Shown piece after piece: positions 27,884 through 36,575 of a stretch of DNA of 64,000 bases. Position numbers and translations under genes: made by a program. The stretch comes from Heyndrickxia camelliae. Its GTDB lineage: Bacteria; Bacillota; Bacilli; Bacillales; Bacillaceae_C. Where the stretch lies: the NCBI RefSeq assembly GCF_002844575.1, contig NZ_PIQO01000021.1:1-64000 (forward strand). The letters run 5' to 3'. Under the pieces are notes generated by a model that was not told where the DNA came from, did no database searches, and was given only the letters and a program-made list of their open reading frames with translations. Numbering within the stretch: the first letter of the stretch is position 1; every line of letters begins with the position of its first letter.

Positions 27884-30689
27884 ATCTATCGCTATAAAAA
27901 TAAATATAGAATATATGGGAAAGGGAGTTTTTTTCATTTATGCAGAAGATCAGCACGGGGGCGAAATCACTCCATCCGAGTGGAAACGCCAATTATTTAT
28001 CTGGCATGAAGAAAGCTTCTTCGGCTCAACCCTTTCAGTTTCCAACTACCATTTGCACTCAGGTATAACCATTGATAGTTGGTCATTACTAACTCTCTTT
28101 GCAAACGAAAGCTTTAGCTCCTTGCTGGATTGGGAATGGGATGCTAATGGACAATTACTCCTTTCAAGCGCCTCTATCATGTACGAAGCTATAATAGAAG
28201 GGGTAGGTGTTCCTCGCTTCATCAAAGAGCAGGATCAATTATTTGAATGGAAGCTACCAAAGATGGTATTAGATGAATTTGAAGCTGAATTCTGGGAACA
28301 GCCTATCCAAGGAAAATCAACGAGAGCATTTTTAGAGGAATGGTTTCATTTCGCTGTTAATTCCTACTTGAATAAAAAAGATTCCACGAGAGAAAAAATA
28401 GAGAGCCTGAAAAGAAATTCTCTTACAACTGAGGAATTAACCCTGTATTTTGATGAAACACGTTTTCGCGAATGGCTAGAAGGGGAAGAGGAACGTCCCT
28501 TTACCATTGGACTCCGCCTGTCAGAGCCGACAGACGATGATAAACCTTGGATACTTGAAACAATATTAAGGGATAAAAGAAATCCCGACAAATTGTTAAC
28601 TTCTAAACAAACAAAAAATTTCCCTATCAAATGGAGATCTTACACAGATGCAATAATGGCGGAACAGGAACGCTGGGTTAAACTCTTTCCATGGTTAGGA
28701 AGCAGAGATGGAGTAAGACATGAATTGGATGAGTTGACAGCCTGGGACTTTTTAACCATTGCAAGCGAAAAGCTGCTCTTACTAGGAGTAGAGATTCTGC
28801 TGCCTTCTTGGTGGATTGCAATGCGTGACGCACAATTAACAGTAAAAGCTAAAATCAAACAAACAAGCACCAGTTACCGCCCATCCTTTGTTGGATTAAA
28901 TGCCTTGCTCGACTTCGACTGGCGATTATCGATGAATGGAACTGAAATATCAGAAGAAGAATTCAATCATCTTGTTGATAATCAGCGCAGACTTATTAAG
29001 GTAAATGGAGAATGGGTTAAATTAGATCCGAAGATGATCCAACAATTACAAGACTTAATGAAGCGAGCAAAGGAAGAGGGATTGCGGCTTCAAGATATAA
29101 TGGAACAAGAATTGGTTCCTAAAGAAGAATTAGATAGTGAGGAGCTCGAAGACTTTAATCCGCGTGCCTTTGCAAACATTCAAATTGAATTAAATCGCTC
29201 TTTAAAACAGCTATTTCATGAGTTAAGGGATACTACCAATATCCCAACTGTTTCCGTGCCATTACAATTTGAAGGAACTCTCAGACCCTATCAGCAACAT
29301 GGGTTCGATTGGCTTGTTTTCCTGCGGCAATTTCACTTCGGAGCTGTTTTAGCTGATGACATGGGACTTGGGAAAACTGTTCAGCTTATTACTTATCTAT
29401 TACATGTTAAAAATACCGAAGAAATTCCTGCACCCGCTTTAATTATTTGTCCTACTTCTGTACTAGGGAATTGGCAAAAGGAAATAGAACGCTTTGCCCC
29501 CGATTTTTCCGTTAAACTGCATTATGGACCAAATCGTTATAAAGGGGATTCTTTTGAAGATCATATTAAGGGTACGGATATTGTATTAACCAGCTACGGA
29601 CTCTCTCATTTAGATTTAGAAGAGCTTTCTTCTATCGAATGGAGCACCATTGCCTTGGATGAAGCACAAAATATAAAAAATGCCCAAACAAAGCAATCAA
29701 GAGCAATTCGTAAACTAAAAGGACGACATCATATCGCTCTTACTGGTACACCAATGGAAAATCGATTATCAGAATTATGGTCTATCTTCGATTTTACCAA
29801 TCATGGCTATTTAGGTACCTATACACAATTCCAAAAACGCTTCATCGTGCCTATTGAAAAAGAAGAGGAACAAGAAAAAATTGCGGAGCTCCAATCCCTG
29901 ATACGACCATTTCTACTTCGTCGTACAAAGAAAGATCCTGATGTAGAGTTAAATTTACCAGAGAAACTCGAACAAAAGGAATATTGCCCATTAACTGCAG
30001 AACAGGCGTCTCTATATGAGCAGCTTATTCGTGAAACTTTTGATCAAATGGAGGAATTAACTGCCTTTGAACGCAAAGGGATGATTCTGCAAATGTTAAA
30101 CCGTCTTAAACAATTATGCAATCATCCAGCTTTATTTCTAAAAGAAGAACATCCTAGCATGATTGAACAACGTTCTCATAAAATCGAGAAACTGCTTGAA
30201 TTGGTGGAATCTATACTAGATGCAAATGAAGCTTGTCTCATCTTTACCCAATATATTGGCATGGGAGAGATGATTCAAAAACTTTTACATGAGCGTTTTG
30301 GTCTTTCCGTTCCATTTTTAAACGGTAGTATGACCAAAACAAAAAGGGATGAATTTGTAGCACGTTTCCAAGAAGGCGAGTTCCCTGTCTTCTTATTGTC
30401 ATTAAAGGCGGGCGGAACAGGGCTTAACTTAACCGCTGCAAATCACGTTATCCATTATGATCGTTGGTGGAATCCAGCTGTTGAAAACCAAGCTACTGAT
30501 CGAGCTTATCGAATCGGGCAAAAACGTTTTGTCCATGTTCACAAGCTTATTACAACTGGAACATTAGAAGAAAAAATTGATGCGATGCTTGAGAAAAAAC
30601 AATCATTAAATGATGAGATTATCAATAGTGACAACTGGATTACAGAGATGTCGGATGAAGAATTACATGAATTGCTAATGCTATCATAA
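27876..30689 (+). CDS. ywqA: SNF2-family DEAD/DEAH helicase YwqA-like
   Basis: A 937-residue protein with an N-terminal SNF2-associated domain (about 1-430) and a SNF2 ATPase. Motifs: I DDMGLGKT, Ia PTSVLGNW, II DEAQ, III LTGTPMENR, and the C-terminal helicase domain with GGTGLNLTAANHVIHYDRWWNP and Q-ATDRAYRIGQ. Such proteins are dsDNA translocases that remodel protein-DNA complexes. AAGGGGAAAG precedes ATG and the gene overlaps ywqB by 8 bases. It ends at a clear terminator. Annotation as ywqA comes from gene order and motif match. Confidence 0.9.
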   Translation: MLKSIAIKINIEYMGKGVFFIYAEDQHGGEITPSEWKRQLFIWHEESFFGSTLSVSNYHLHSGITIDSWSLLTLFANESFSSLLDWEWDANGQLLLSSASIMYEAIIEGVGVPRFIKEQDQLFEWKLPKMVLDEFEAEFWEQPIQGKSTRAFLEEWFHFAVNSYLNKKDSTREKIESLKRNSLTTEELTLYFDETRFREWLEGEEERPFTIGLRLSEPTDDDKPWILETILRDKRNPDKLLTSKQTKNFPIKWRSYTDAIMAEQERWVKLFPWLGSRDGVRHELDELTAWDFLTIASEKLLLLGVEILLPSWWIAMRDAQLTVKAKIKQTSTSYRPSFVGLNALLDFDWRLSMNGTEISEEEFNHLVDNQRRLIKVNGEWVKLDPKMIQQLQDLMKRAKEEGLRLQDIMEQELVPKEELDSEELEDFNPRAFANIQIELNRSLKQLFHELRDTTNIPTVSVPLQFEGTLRPYQQHGFDWLVFLRQFHFGAVLADDMGLGKTVQLITYLLHVKNTEEIPAPALIICPTSVLGNWQKEIERFAPDFSVKLHYGPNRYKGDSFEDHIKGTDIVLTSYGLSHLDLEELSSIEWSTIALDEAQNIKNAQTKQSRAIRKLKGRHHIALTGTPMENRLSELWSIFDFTNHGYLGTYTQFQKRFIVPIEKEEEQEKIAELQSLIRPFLLRRTKKDPDVELNLPEKLEQKEYCPLTAEQASLYEQLIRETFDQMEELTAFERKGMILQMLNRLKQLCNHPALFLKEEHPSMIEQRSHKIEKLLELVESILDANEACLIFTQYIGMGEMIQKLLHERFGLSVPFLNGSMTKTKRDEFVARFQEGEFPVFLLSLKAGGTGLNLTAANHVIHYDRWWNPAVENQATDRAYRIGQKRFVHVHKLITTGTLEEKIDAMLEKKQSLNDEIINSDNWITEMSDEELHELLMLS

Positions 30690-30728
30690 AAAAACGACCA
30701 GCTTAAATTTAGGCTGGTCTAATTTTTT
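30690..30728 (+). terminator. Terminator of ywqB-ywqA
   Basis: GACCAGC (30696-30702) pairs with GCTGGTC (30713-30719), followed by TAATTTTTT; arms extend with A and T. Confidence 0.8.
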
Positions 30729-30785
30729 GAGGATGTATGAGGTTGCATATGACAATATCTGATGAGGAAGTCCGGGGTAATATTT

Positions 30786-30962
30786 TTAAAGAGAAACCAC
30801 TTTAGAGTGATAATGAGTTTGTGATAATGAATGATTGTCTTTTTCTAGGGAGTCTAATCGTTTGGTGAGATTGTAAATTTGATGATTTGCCCTTCCAAGC
30901 TTTAAAATGAGGTCTTCTACCAAGTTTTCTAATCCTTCGATTTTGCCTTCGATATTTTCCAA
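30786..30962 (-). CDS. Small coiled-coil-like protein downstream of ssbB
   Basis: A 58-residue frame starting TTG at 30962, with AAAGGAGAAGTG just upstream. It begins 12 bases downstream of the ssbB stop codon, so it is likely in the same operon. The sequence MENIEGKIEGLENLVEDLI is followed by LGRANHQIYNLTKRLDSLEKD, a heptad-rich pattern of a short coiled coil. No family is recognised. It could interact with the single-strand binding protein. Confidence 0.6.
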   Translation of the reverse strand: MENIEGKIEGLENLVEDLILKLGRANHQIYNLTKRLDSLEKDNHSLSQTHYHSKVVSL

Positions 30963-30974
30963 TTCACTTCTCCT

Positions 30975-31334
30975 TTATTCATTATTCACTGGTTGAAGCT
31001 CTCGATCTTCCGTCGGCTTTCTGCCCAAAAACTTCACTGTTTCCGCTACTACTTCCGTTACGTAGACTTTCTTACCTTCTTGATTTTCATAACTTCTGGT
31101 TTGAATACGGCCTACTACACCAAGAACAGAACCTTTTGAGCAATATTTAGCTGTATTTTCAGCTGTTCTGTTCCATAAAGTACATTGTACGAAATCAGCC
31201 TCGAATTCCCCATAGCTATTTCGAAAGTTTCGATTAAGCGCTATGGTGGCATTTAGAACAGCCTTACCATCCATCGTACGCCGCAGCTCAGGATCTTTGG
31301 TAAGTCGGCCCACTAGCATTACCTGGTTAATCAA
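30975..31334 (-). CDS. ssbB: Single-stranded DNA-binding protein SsbB-like
   Basis: A 119-residue OB-fold protein covering ssDNA. Visible: MINQVMLVGRLTKDPELR, the beta-core NATIALNRNF, WNRTAENTAKYCSKGS and VVGRIQTRSYENQEGKKVYVTEVVAETVKFLG. It lacks the long acidic tail typical of SsbA, ending RELQPVNNE, so it resembles the shorter SsbB (YwpH), which in B. subtilis is induced for natural transformation. Start is TTG with GGGGGTG upstream. The neighbouring genes (ywqA, ywpF) match the ywpH neighbourhood. SsbA cannot be excluded by function. Confidence 0.82.
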   Translation of the reverse strand: MINQVMLVGRLTKDPELRRTMDGKAVLNATIALNRNFRNSYGEFEADFVQCTLWNRTAENTAKYCSKGSVLGVVGRIQTRSYENQEGKKVYVTEVVAETVKFLGRKPTEDRELQPVNNE

Positions 31335-31390
31335 AGCAGTTATTCACCCCCTTCCTCTAAAGTAACTACATCATATACAATCCAAACCAT

Positions 31391-31419
31391 ATAGTAAAAT
31401 AAGGAAATTGGCATTTCAA
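31391..31419 (-). promoter_or_regulatory. Putative promoter of ssbB
   Basis: TTGAAA (31414-31419) and TACTAT (31391-31396) on the minus strand with a 17-base spacer. The -10 matches at 4 of 6 positions. I searched for ComK boxes (AAAA-N5-TTTT) upstream and found none convincing. Confidence 0.4.
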
Positions 31420-31570
31420 ATAAGTATCTTATGTAGAAAATAGAATTTCTTTGCGGACAAAAACCGATATTAGAATTAAAAGTTGCTGCAAAAAAGTTTT
31501 CTAATAAAAATGATTTTTTTCTTCTTCTTTTGAAGCTGTTCAACAGACCTGTCACCGCTTCCCTCATATA

Positions 31571-31579
31571 TGCTATAAT
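31571..31579 (+). promoter_or_regulatory. Extended -10 promoter of ywpF
   Basis: TGCTATAAT (extended -10) on the plus strand, about 45 bases before the ribosome binding site. A poor -35 (TGTCAC) lies 18 bases upstream. Confidence 0.55.
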
Positions 31580-31637
31580 TTGTACAAATAAAGCATCTTG
31601 CTCCAAATGTCGGATGGGATAATGGAGGTTTAAGAAT

Positions 31638-32078
31638 ATGAAGTCATTCAAGATTGTGTCTTTGCAAGTTATTAAAGATGGAAAAATTAAAGATATTGTA
31701 TTAGAGGATGGCCTAATTATTAATAAAGAAGACGGAAAAAAGACCTGGTTAATTGAAGCTTACATCAGCAAGGAGTATCATGATTTTTTTCGAGCTGCAC
31801 AACAAAGTTCAGATGACTTGGATGTTCAAGTGGTTATTACCCATGAGTCAAATGACCCTGCACCATTCAGTACGCATGTACGTGGCTTGAAAGAATTTGA
31901 AAATCATATTAGCGTATTACTGGAAGGCTACTTAAGAGTGAAAAGAAGCAACTATGCGGAACTTCTGCTCAGTGATATTGTAAAGGAAGGCTTCACTGGT
32001 GAAGAACTAATTGAGGAATTTAGAAATAGGATAAAGAGAAGAACGAAATATGTGGCCTCAAAAAAAGTTCAAGAATAA
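31638..32078 (+). CDS. ywpF: YwpF-like protein
   Basis: A 146-residue protein, probably cytoplasmic, starting MKSFKIVSLQVIKDGKIKDI, with GGAGG upstream of ATG. It resembles B. subtilis YwpF in size and position next to ssbB and fabZ (judged by order). No catalytic motif is visible. The C-terminus is basic (RNRIKRRTKYVASKKVQE). Divergent from ssbB and terminated by a strong hairpin. Function unknown. Confidence 0.75.
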   Translation: MKSFKIVSLQVIKDGKIKDIVLEDGLIINKEDGKKTWLIEAYISKEYHDFFRAAQQSSDDLDVQVVITHESNDPAPFSTHVRGLKEFENHISVLLEGYLRVKRSNYAELLLSDIVKEGFTGEELIEEFRNRIKRRTKYVASKKVQE

Positions 32079-32096
32079 GAAAAACTATTCTTTTTA

Positions 32097-32137
32097 AAAA
32101 AATAAGAGCTCCTGCTATTACAGGAGCCTATTTTTCT
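32097..32137 (+). terminator. Terminator of ywpF
   Basis: GCTCCTG (32108-32114) and CAGGAGC (32121-32127) with flanking A/T arms ending TATTTTT. Confidence 0.8.
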
Positions 32138-32391
32138 TGACTTAATAAAGAATGAATTATGTATTTTTCCTCTGCCTTACAGATTTATGAATAATCAATG
32201 TTGAGATTTTTCTGCAATCGTTTCATTTGTCTTTTCTACAATATACTCATGAAACTTCGAATGTCTCTTTTATGATCATTAACCTCACTAAACCAGGAAG
32301 CTAATTATATAATCTCTCCACTCTTCCTTAAAATCCTCAAGATTATATTTATTTTCGTCCCGATTTTTTATACTAGCGCTCTATTCAACAT
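32138..32391 (-). other. Intergenic region with gene-like fragments on the minus strand
   Basis: Two short open stretches read NKYNLEDFKEEWRDYI and KFHEYIVEKTNETIAEKSQH in different phases, interrupted by stops, without a start or ribosome binding site. It could be a decayed gene. Confidence 0.25.
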
Positions 32392-32419
32392 AAATAAGCA
32401 GGAGCCTTCCTGCTTATTT
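32392..32419 (-). terminator. Hairpin at the end of the lipoprotein gene
   Basis: Perfect 12-bp stem AAATAAGCAGGA (32392-32403) / TCCTGCTTATTT (32408-32419) with 4-base loop, containing the stop codon. The following T-run is weak. Confidence 0.6.
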
Positions 32420-32698
32420 ATTACTCTTCTTTTTGTAGTCTTCATTTTTAAGGTCTTTATTATATTCATTATCATTTTCGTTTATATCATTCACATTTTT
32501 AAAGTTTTTATCTTTGTCCATTTGATTATTATTGCTCTTATTAAACTTGTCCTTATCTACGTCATTCATATTTCTATTTTCGTTCACGCCATTATTTAAA
32601 CTAGGCGGAGGTGGTTCTTGTTTTTTCATATTGCATCCTGTAAGTAAAACAGCAAAGAGGGAAAAACCTGCTATCCATTTGAGCATTTTACCATTCAC
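32414..32698 (-). CDS. Small lipoprotein with Asn/Lys/Asp-rich tail
   Basis: A 94-residue protein starting GTG at 32698, with GGAG eight bases upstream. The N-terminus MNGKMLKWIAGFSLFAVLLTGC has a lipoprotein signal with lipobox LLTGC, so the mature protein is anchored by Cys22. The remainder is low complexity, rich in Asn, Asp and Lys (NNGVNENRNMNDVDKDKFNK), with PPPP after the anchor. The composition suggests an extracytoplasmic, disordered, perhaps spore- or envelope-associated protein. No function recognised. It lies alone between ywpF and fabZ. Confidence 0.7.
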   Translation of the reverse strand: MNGKMLKWIAGFSLFAVLLTGCNMKKQEPPPPSLNNGVNENRNMNDVDKDKFNKSNNNQMDKDKNFKNVNDINENDNEYNKDLKNEDYKKKSNK

Positions 32699-32818
32699 GA
32701 AGACTTCTCCTTTCAAGGTGTGCTTTATGGATAACTTTCCCCTCCGTGCTAAAAACATACGGAAAACTTATGAAACTGGTACGCTCTTGCTTTGCTAGTT
32801 TAAAAAACTCATTTTACT

Positions 32819-33244
32819 TCATTTTCCAAGCGCAAACATTAGCTCTGTTTCACATGCAATTTCACCATCAACCTTTGCAATCCCTTTACCTTTTCCAACA
32901 GGGCCTTTTAGACGCAATATCTCAACTTCTAGTACTAATTGGTCACCTGGCCGTACTTGACGTTTAAAACGGCAATTATCAATCCCAGCGAAGAGTGCCA
33001 GTTTACCTCTGTTTTCTTCCTTTTTAAGCATAGCGACAGCTCCTACTTGCGCCAATGCTTCTACAATAAGCACACCTGGCATAACAGGGAAGTCGGGAAA
33101 GTGACCGTTAAAGAACTCCTCATTTACAGATACATTTTTTATTCCTACTGCTCTTTTTCCCTCTTCTACCTCTAAAATTTTATCGATTAATAAAAATGGA
33201 TATCGATGTGGAATTATTTCTTTAATTTCTTGAATATCTAACAT
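32819..33244 (-). CDS. fabZ: 3-hydroxyacyl-[acyl-carrier-protein] dehydratase FabZ
   Basis: A 141-residue hot-dog fold dehydratase in the fatty-acid elongation cycle. The sequence starts [21 protein letters not shown] and contains the conserved catalytic segment [24 protein letters not shown]. The position beside the flh/mbl genes matches B. subtilis fabZ (ywpB). A ribosome binding site AGGAGGT precedes ATG. A weak terminator-like hairpin lies about 18 bases upstream of the start, inside the upstream spacer. Confidence 0.94.
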   Translation of the reverse strand: MLDIQEIKEIIPHRYPFLLIDKILEVEEGKRAVGIKNVSVNEEFFNGHFPDFPVMPGVLIVEALAQVGAVAMLKKEENRGKLALFAGIDNCRFKRQVRPGDQLVLEVEILRLKGPVGKGKGIAKVDGEIACETELMFALGK

Positions 33245-33261
33245 TTTACAACCTCCTGAAT

Positions 33262-33286
33262 AAAAAAAGGAAAGGATAATCCTTCC
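33262..33286 (-). terminator. Terminator-like hairpin immediately upstream of fabZ
   Basis: Stem GGAAAGG (with one bulge) and CCTTCC, five-base loop, then seven T residues on the minus strand. Weak stem but typical U-run. Confidence 0.5.
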
Positions 33287-33300
33287 CCCTTATTTATGTC

Positions 33301-33351
33301 TTGCTCCAGTACCGATCGGATAGTGGATGGGCAAGGCGCTTTCGCGTTTTC
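33301..33351 (-). repeat. Short copy of the dispersed intergenic repeat
   Basis: On the minus strand it starts AAAACGCGAAAGCGCCTTG followed by CCCATCCACTATCC. This corresponds to the leading end of the longer copies; the rest is absent. It lies between the EpuA-like gene and fabZ. Confidence 0.55.
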
Positions 33352-33621
33352 TTATTTATTTACAAGATCCACAATATGAGTCCAAGTAGATTTCGATAAT
33401 GCATCCATAGGATTTCCGTCACCAATTACACTATATCCTACTATAATACCGGATAAAACACTAATCGTAATGGCAAAAAGTACAAGAATGACTCTTAGCC
33501 AAATAGGTATAAGCCGAACCCGAATTTTCTCTTTTTTTGCTGTTCGTCTTTCCTCTATTTTTTTCTTCTTTTTACATTGAGATCGTGTTGTTATTTTGTG
33601 GCGAATTTCCTCTTCCATCAT
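33352..33621 (-). CDS. Small membrane protein with EpuA-like fold (annotated 'RNA polymerase subunit beta' in many genomes)
   Basis: An 89-residue protein with a lysine/arginine-rich N-terminal half (KKKKKIEERRTAKKEKIRVR) and one hydrophobic segment (about 43-66). This matches in layout the small EpuA-type proteins found near flhO/flhP in bacilli, often misannotated as an RNA polymerase subunit. It is 13 bases downstream of flhP and likely in the same operon. Function unknown. Confidence 0.65.
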   Translation of the reverse strand: MMEEEIRHKITTRSQCKKKKKIEERRTAKKEKIRVRLIPIWLRVILVLFAITISVLSGIIVGYSVIGDGNPMDALSKSTWTHIVDLVNK

Positions 33622-33634
33622 TTCGATATCTCCT

Positions 33635-34465
33635 TTAACGAAGACCGTTTACTAAACCCATCATTTGATCTGATATAGTGATTGCCCTTGATTGAAATTG
33701 ATAGTCACGTTGGACATTGATCAGCGAGGACATCTCTTGACCTAAATCTACATTTGACCCCTCTAACGCCCCCTGCTGGATAGAGATATTATTCCTTGCT
33801 TGTCCTACCAAATTAGTAAATACATTGGTACCAGCAACACCATTTTTCGGCAAGCCGAGCAAATTATCACCATATTGTTCAAAAAATTGTGGCTTATTCA
33901 CTTCTATCACACCAAGATTAAAAGAACTTGTTTGTCCATTGTCCAGCTTTACTTGCAGACTTCCTTGGTTTGTTATTGTATAGCTTTCCGCATTTGCCGG
34001 AAAGCTAATCATCTTATTATTTTCATCCAAAATTGGATTACCGGATTTGTTCACGAGCATTACCTCGTTATTTCCTATTGGTGAAAGCGACAAATTTCCA
34101 TCCCTTGTATATCGGACCTCACTTTGTCCATTATCATTTGCTAATACCTTCAAGAATTGACTTTTATTAGTAAAAGCGATATCTAAAGGGCGCTTTGTCT
34201 CTTTAATGTTTCCTTGGGTTAATAGCATTTGCGATTGGGCTATTTTTGCTCCGGTGCCAAGGCGAATACCAAGTGCTGTGTTTCGTCCTGTTTCTTTTGT
34301 TGGATCAAGCTGATTATTGAATTGTTGAAAAAGCAGGTCTGAGAAAGTTGCTTCCCGTTTCTTAAAACCGGTTGTGTCGATATTAGCCATATTATTACTA
34401 ATAATATCAAGTTTCTTTTGCAATTGATTCAATGTATTGGTTGCTACAATCATCGATCTATTCAT
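33635..34465 (-). CDS. flhP: Flagellar hook-basal body protein FlhP
   Basis: A 276-residue protein of the FlgG/FlgE family that forms the distal rod or hook base. It shows the flagellar rod N-terminus MNRSMIVATNTLNQLQKKLD and ISNNMANIDTTGFKKREATFSDL, and a conserved C-terminus EGSNVDLGQEMSSLINVQRDYQFQSRAI. It is 20 bases after flhO. In B. subtilis FlhO and FlhP are needed for the rod and hook. Confidence 0.92.
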   Translation of the reverse strand: MNRSMIVATNTLNQLQKKLDIISNNMANIDTTGFKKREATFSDLLFQQFNNQLDPTKETGRNTALGIRLGTGAKIAQSQMLLTQGNIKETKRPLDIAFTNKSQFLKVLANDNGQSEVRYTRDGNLSLSPIGNNEVMLVNKSGNPILDENNKMISFPANAESYTITNQGSLQVKLDNGQTSSFNLGVIEVNKPQFFEQYGDNLLGLPKNGVAGTNVFTNLVGQARNNISIQQGALEGSNVDLGQEMSSLINVQRDYQFQSRAITISDQMMGLVNGLR

Positions 34466-34485
34466 TCGAATATGCCCTCACTCTT

Positions 34486-35301
34486 CTAGCCATTTACTCG
34501 GCCAACTTCATTAACCGCTTTATCCATACTATGGTCGTATGCCTGCAATACTTTTTGGTTTGCCTCGAAGCTTCTGTATGCTGATAGCATATCTGTCATG
34601 GACTGTGTTGTATCCACATTTGAGCTTTCCAAATAGCCTTGCTTTAATTGGAAGCTTGTACCTGGAGCTTGGGGTAGAGCTGAGTTATCTTCCATTCGAT
34701 ATAATCCATCGCCTTCTTTTACCAAGCTATTGGTATTTGCGGCGTATGCTATTCCAATAGTTGCAACCCGCCTGCCCTGTTGATTGATTTGTCCGTTGCT
34801 ATCTACAGTAAAATCGACACTGTCTAAGCGAATTTTTTTGCCATTGCTATCTAGTACATACAATCCATCTGCAGTAGTTAAGTTGCCATCTCCGTCTAAG
34901 GTAAAATTTCCATTTCGTGTATATTTCACACTACCATCTTTGTCTTGAACGGAAAAAAATACAGAACTTGTTGAGTTGGGATTCAAATCTTGAAGCGCCA
35001 GATCCGTATTATTTTGTGTTTCTTGCAAATCACCTTGCAAAAATTTAGGAAGAACTTCCTGCATGTATACACCCGTGTTTACAGCACCAACTAAAGAAGA
35101 AGAAGGAATGGTAAAAGAATTATCAACTGGTACGGTCTGTTTTCCCATCCGCTGCAATAAAAGCTCTGGAAAAGCCCTCAAAGACGATTGATCCGCTTTA
35201 AAGCCAGGGGTATTAGAATTAGCCATATTATTGGTTAAAAGATCTGTTTTTCGTTGTTGTGCAATCATTCCCGCTGCAGCCGTATAGAATCCTCTAAGCA
35301 T
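34486..35301 (-). CDS. flhO: Flagellar hook-basal body protein FlhO
   Basis: A 271-residue FlgG-like protein with the typical MLRGFYTAAAGMIAQQRKTD start, TNNMANSNTPGFKADQ, a central beta domain and LESSNVDTTQSMTDMLSAYRSFEANQK near the end. It lies between mbl and flhP in the same order as in B. subtilis. The start codon is preceded by GGGGGG, giving a long purine-rich binding site. It is a structural component of the flagellar rod outside the membrane. Confidence 0.92.
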   Translation of the reverse strand: MLRGFYTAAAGMIAQQRKTDLLTNNMANSNTPGFKADQSSLRAFPELLLQRMGKQTVPVDNSFTIPSSSLVGAVNTGVYMQEVLPKFLQGDLQETQNNTDLALQDLNPNSTSSVFFSVQDKDGSVKYTRNGNFTLDGDGNLTTADGLYVLDSNGKKIRLDSVDFTVDSNGQINQQGRRVATIGIAYAANTNSLVKEGDGLYRMEDNSALPQAPGTSFQLKQGYLESSNVDTTQSMTDMLSAYRSFEANQKVLQAYDHSMDKAVNEVGRVNG

Positions 35302-35322
35302 TTTTTTCCCCCCGAAGTGATA

Positions 35323-36324
35323 TTAAACTAATCTACGATTAGCGATCTTATCCATATTCTCAAGCATAATGCCTGTACCAATCGCAACAGAATCCATTGG
35401 ATTTTCCGCTACTAATACTGGTACTTTTAACTCTTCTGCAAGTAATTGATCGATACCATGTAATAATGCACCACCGCCAGTTAATATAACTCCGCGGTCA
35501 ATGATATCTGCAGATAACTCAGGAGGAGTTTTTTCAAGTACGTTTTTAGCGGCTTGTACAATGACAGAAACAGACTCCTTAAGAGCTTGTTCTACCTCTT
35601 TTGAATTTACTGATATTGTTCTTGGTAGTCCTGTTACCATGTCACGCCCGCGAATTTCCATTTCTTCCTTTCTGGAACCAGGGAATACAGTACCGATGTT
35701 TATTTTTATACTTTCCGCTGTGCGTTCACCAATTAATAATTTATATTCTTTTTTGATATATTGAAGGATTTCATTGTCAAATTTATCTCCAGCCATTTTG
35801 ATGGAAGCAGATGTTACAATATCACCCATGGATAGTACTGCGATATCTGTTGTACCGCCGCCAATATCCACTACCATATTGCCGCTTGGCTGAAAGATAT
35901 CCATGCCAGCACCAATAGCTGCAACTTTTGGCTCTTCTTCCAAATATACCTTTTTACCGCCGCTTTTTTCTGCCGCTTCCCGAATAGCTTTTTGCTCCAC
36001 ACTGGTAATATTCGTTGGACAGCAAATAAGAATTCTAGGCTTCGATAAAAAACCTTTTACATTTAGTTTGTTAATAAAGTGCTTTAACATTGTTTCAGTT
36101 ACATCAAAGTCAGCTATTACTCCATCCTTTAAAGGGCGGATAGCTACGATATTTCCTGGGGTTCTTCCCACCATGCGGCGAGCTTCCTCTCCCACTGCTA
36201 ATACCTTATTAGCATTTTTATCGATAGCAACCACCGATGGTTCATTTAATACAATTCCTTGTCCTTTTACATGAATTAATACATTAGCCGTACCTAAATC
36301 TATACCTATATCCTTTGCAAACAT
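35323..36324 (-). CDS. mbl: Cell shape-determining actin homologue Mbl
   Basis: A 333-residue MreB-family protein that guides lateral cell wall synthesis. Motifs: phosphate 1 IGIDLGTANVL, IGAGMD, phosphate 2 VDIGGGTTDIAVLS, adenosine site LTGGGALLHGID, and a C-terminus ENMDKIANRRLV. The start ATG at 36324 has AAGGAGTAACTTAC upstream; an upstream in-frame ATG at 36378 is not used by this criterion. Its neighbours spoIIID (upstream) and flhO (downstream) are as in B. subtilis, which helps to distinguish it from mreB. Confidence 0.95.
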   Translation of the reverse strand: MFAKDIGIDLGTANVLIHVKGQGIVLNEPSVVAIDKNANKVLAVGEEARRMVGRTPGNIVAIRPLKDGVIADFDVTETMLKHFINKLNVKGFLSKPRILICCPTNITSVEQKAIREAAEKSGGKKVYLEEEPKVAAIGAGMDIFQPSGNMVVDIGGGTTDIAVLSMGDIVTSASIKMAGDKFDNEILQYIKKEYKLLIGERTAESIKINIGTVFPGSRKEEMEIRGRDMVTGLPRTISVNSKEVEQALKESVSVIVQAAKNVLEKTPPELSADIIDRGVILTGGGALLHGIDQLLAEELKVPVLVAENPMDSVAIGTGIMLENMDKIANRRLV

Positions 36325-36534
36325 GTAAGTTACTCCTTTCATACTGGGCAAATTAGCTTTTATTGTTATAAAGGGCAATCTATGTAAATTTTTTTATGTC
36401 AAAAGTCCCTATTTCCCTAATTTTATATTTTATCATATTTTTGTCGAGTTTAGGTATTCATTGTCAAAAAATCTTTAATAAATTAGTAAAAAAACTGGAA
36501 ATAAGAAAAGGCTACAAATTTCCGCTTAAACTAA

Positions 36535-36566
36535 TGAAAAAAGAAGCAATCATGTATAATTGCTTC
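36535..36566 (-). terminator. Terminator of spoIIID
   Basis: GAAGCAAT (36543-36550) and ATTGCTTC (36559-36566) form a perfect 8-bp stem, followed by a T-run on the minus strand, 10 bases after the stop. It separates spoIIID from mbl. Confidence 0.8.
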
Positions 36567-36575
36567 CTCATGTCT

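Noticed and set aside
31335-31640. ComK boxes upstream of ssbB
   Set aside because: A-run and T-run pairs are present but spacing does not fit AAAA-N5-TTTT pairs convincingly.
31340-31651. 103-residue minus-strand open frame between ssbB and ywpF
   Set aside because: It overlaps the ywpF start and promoter, contains the ssbB promoter candidate and has no good start signal.
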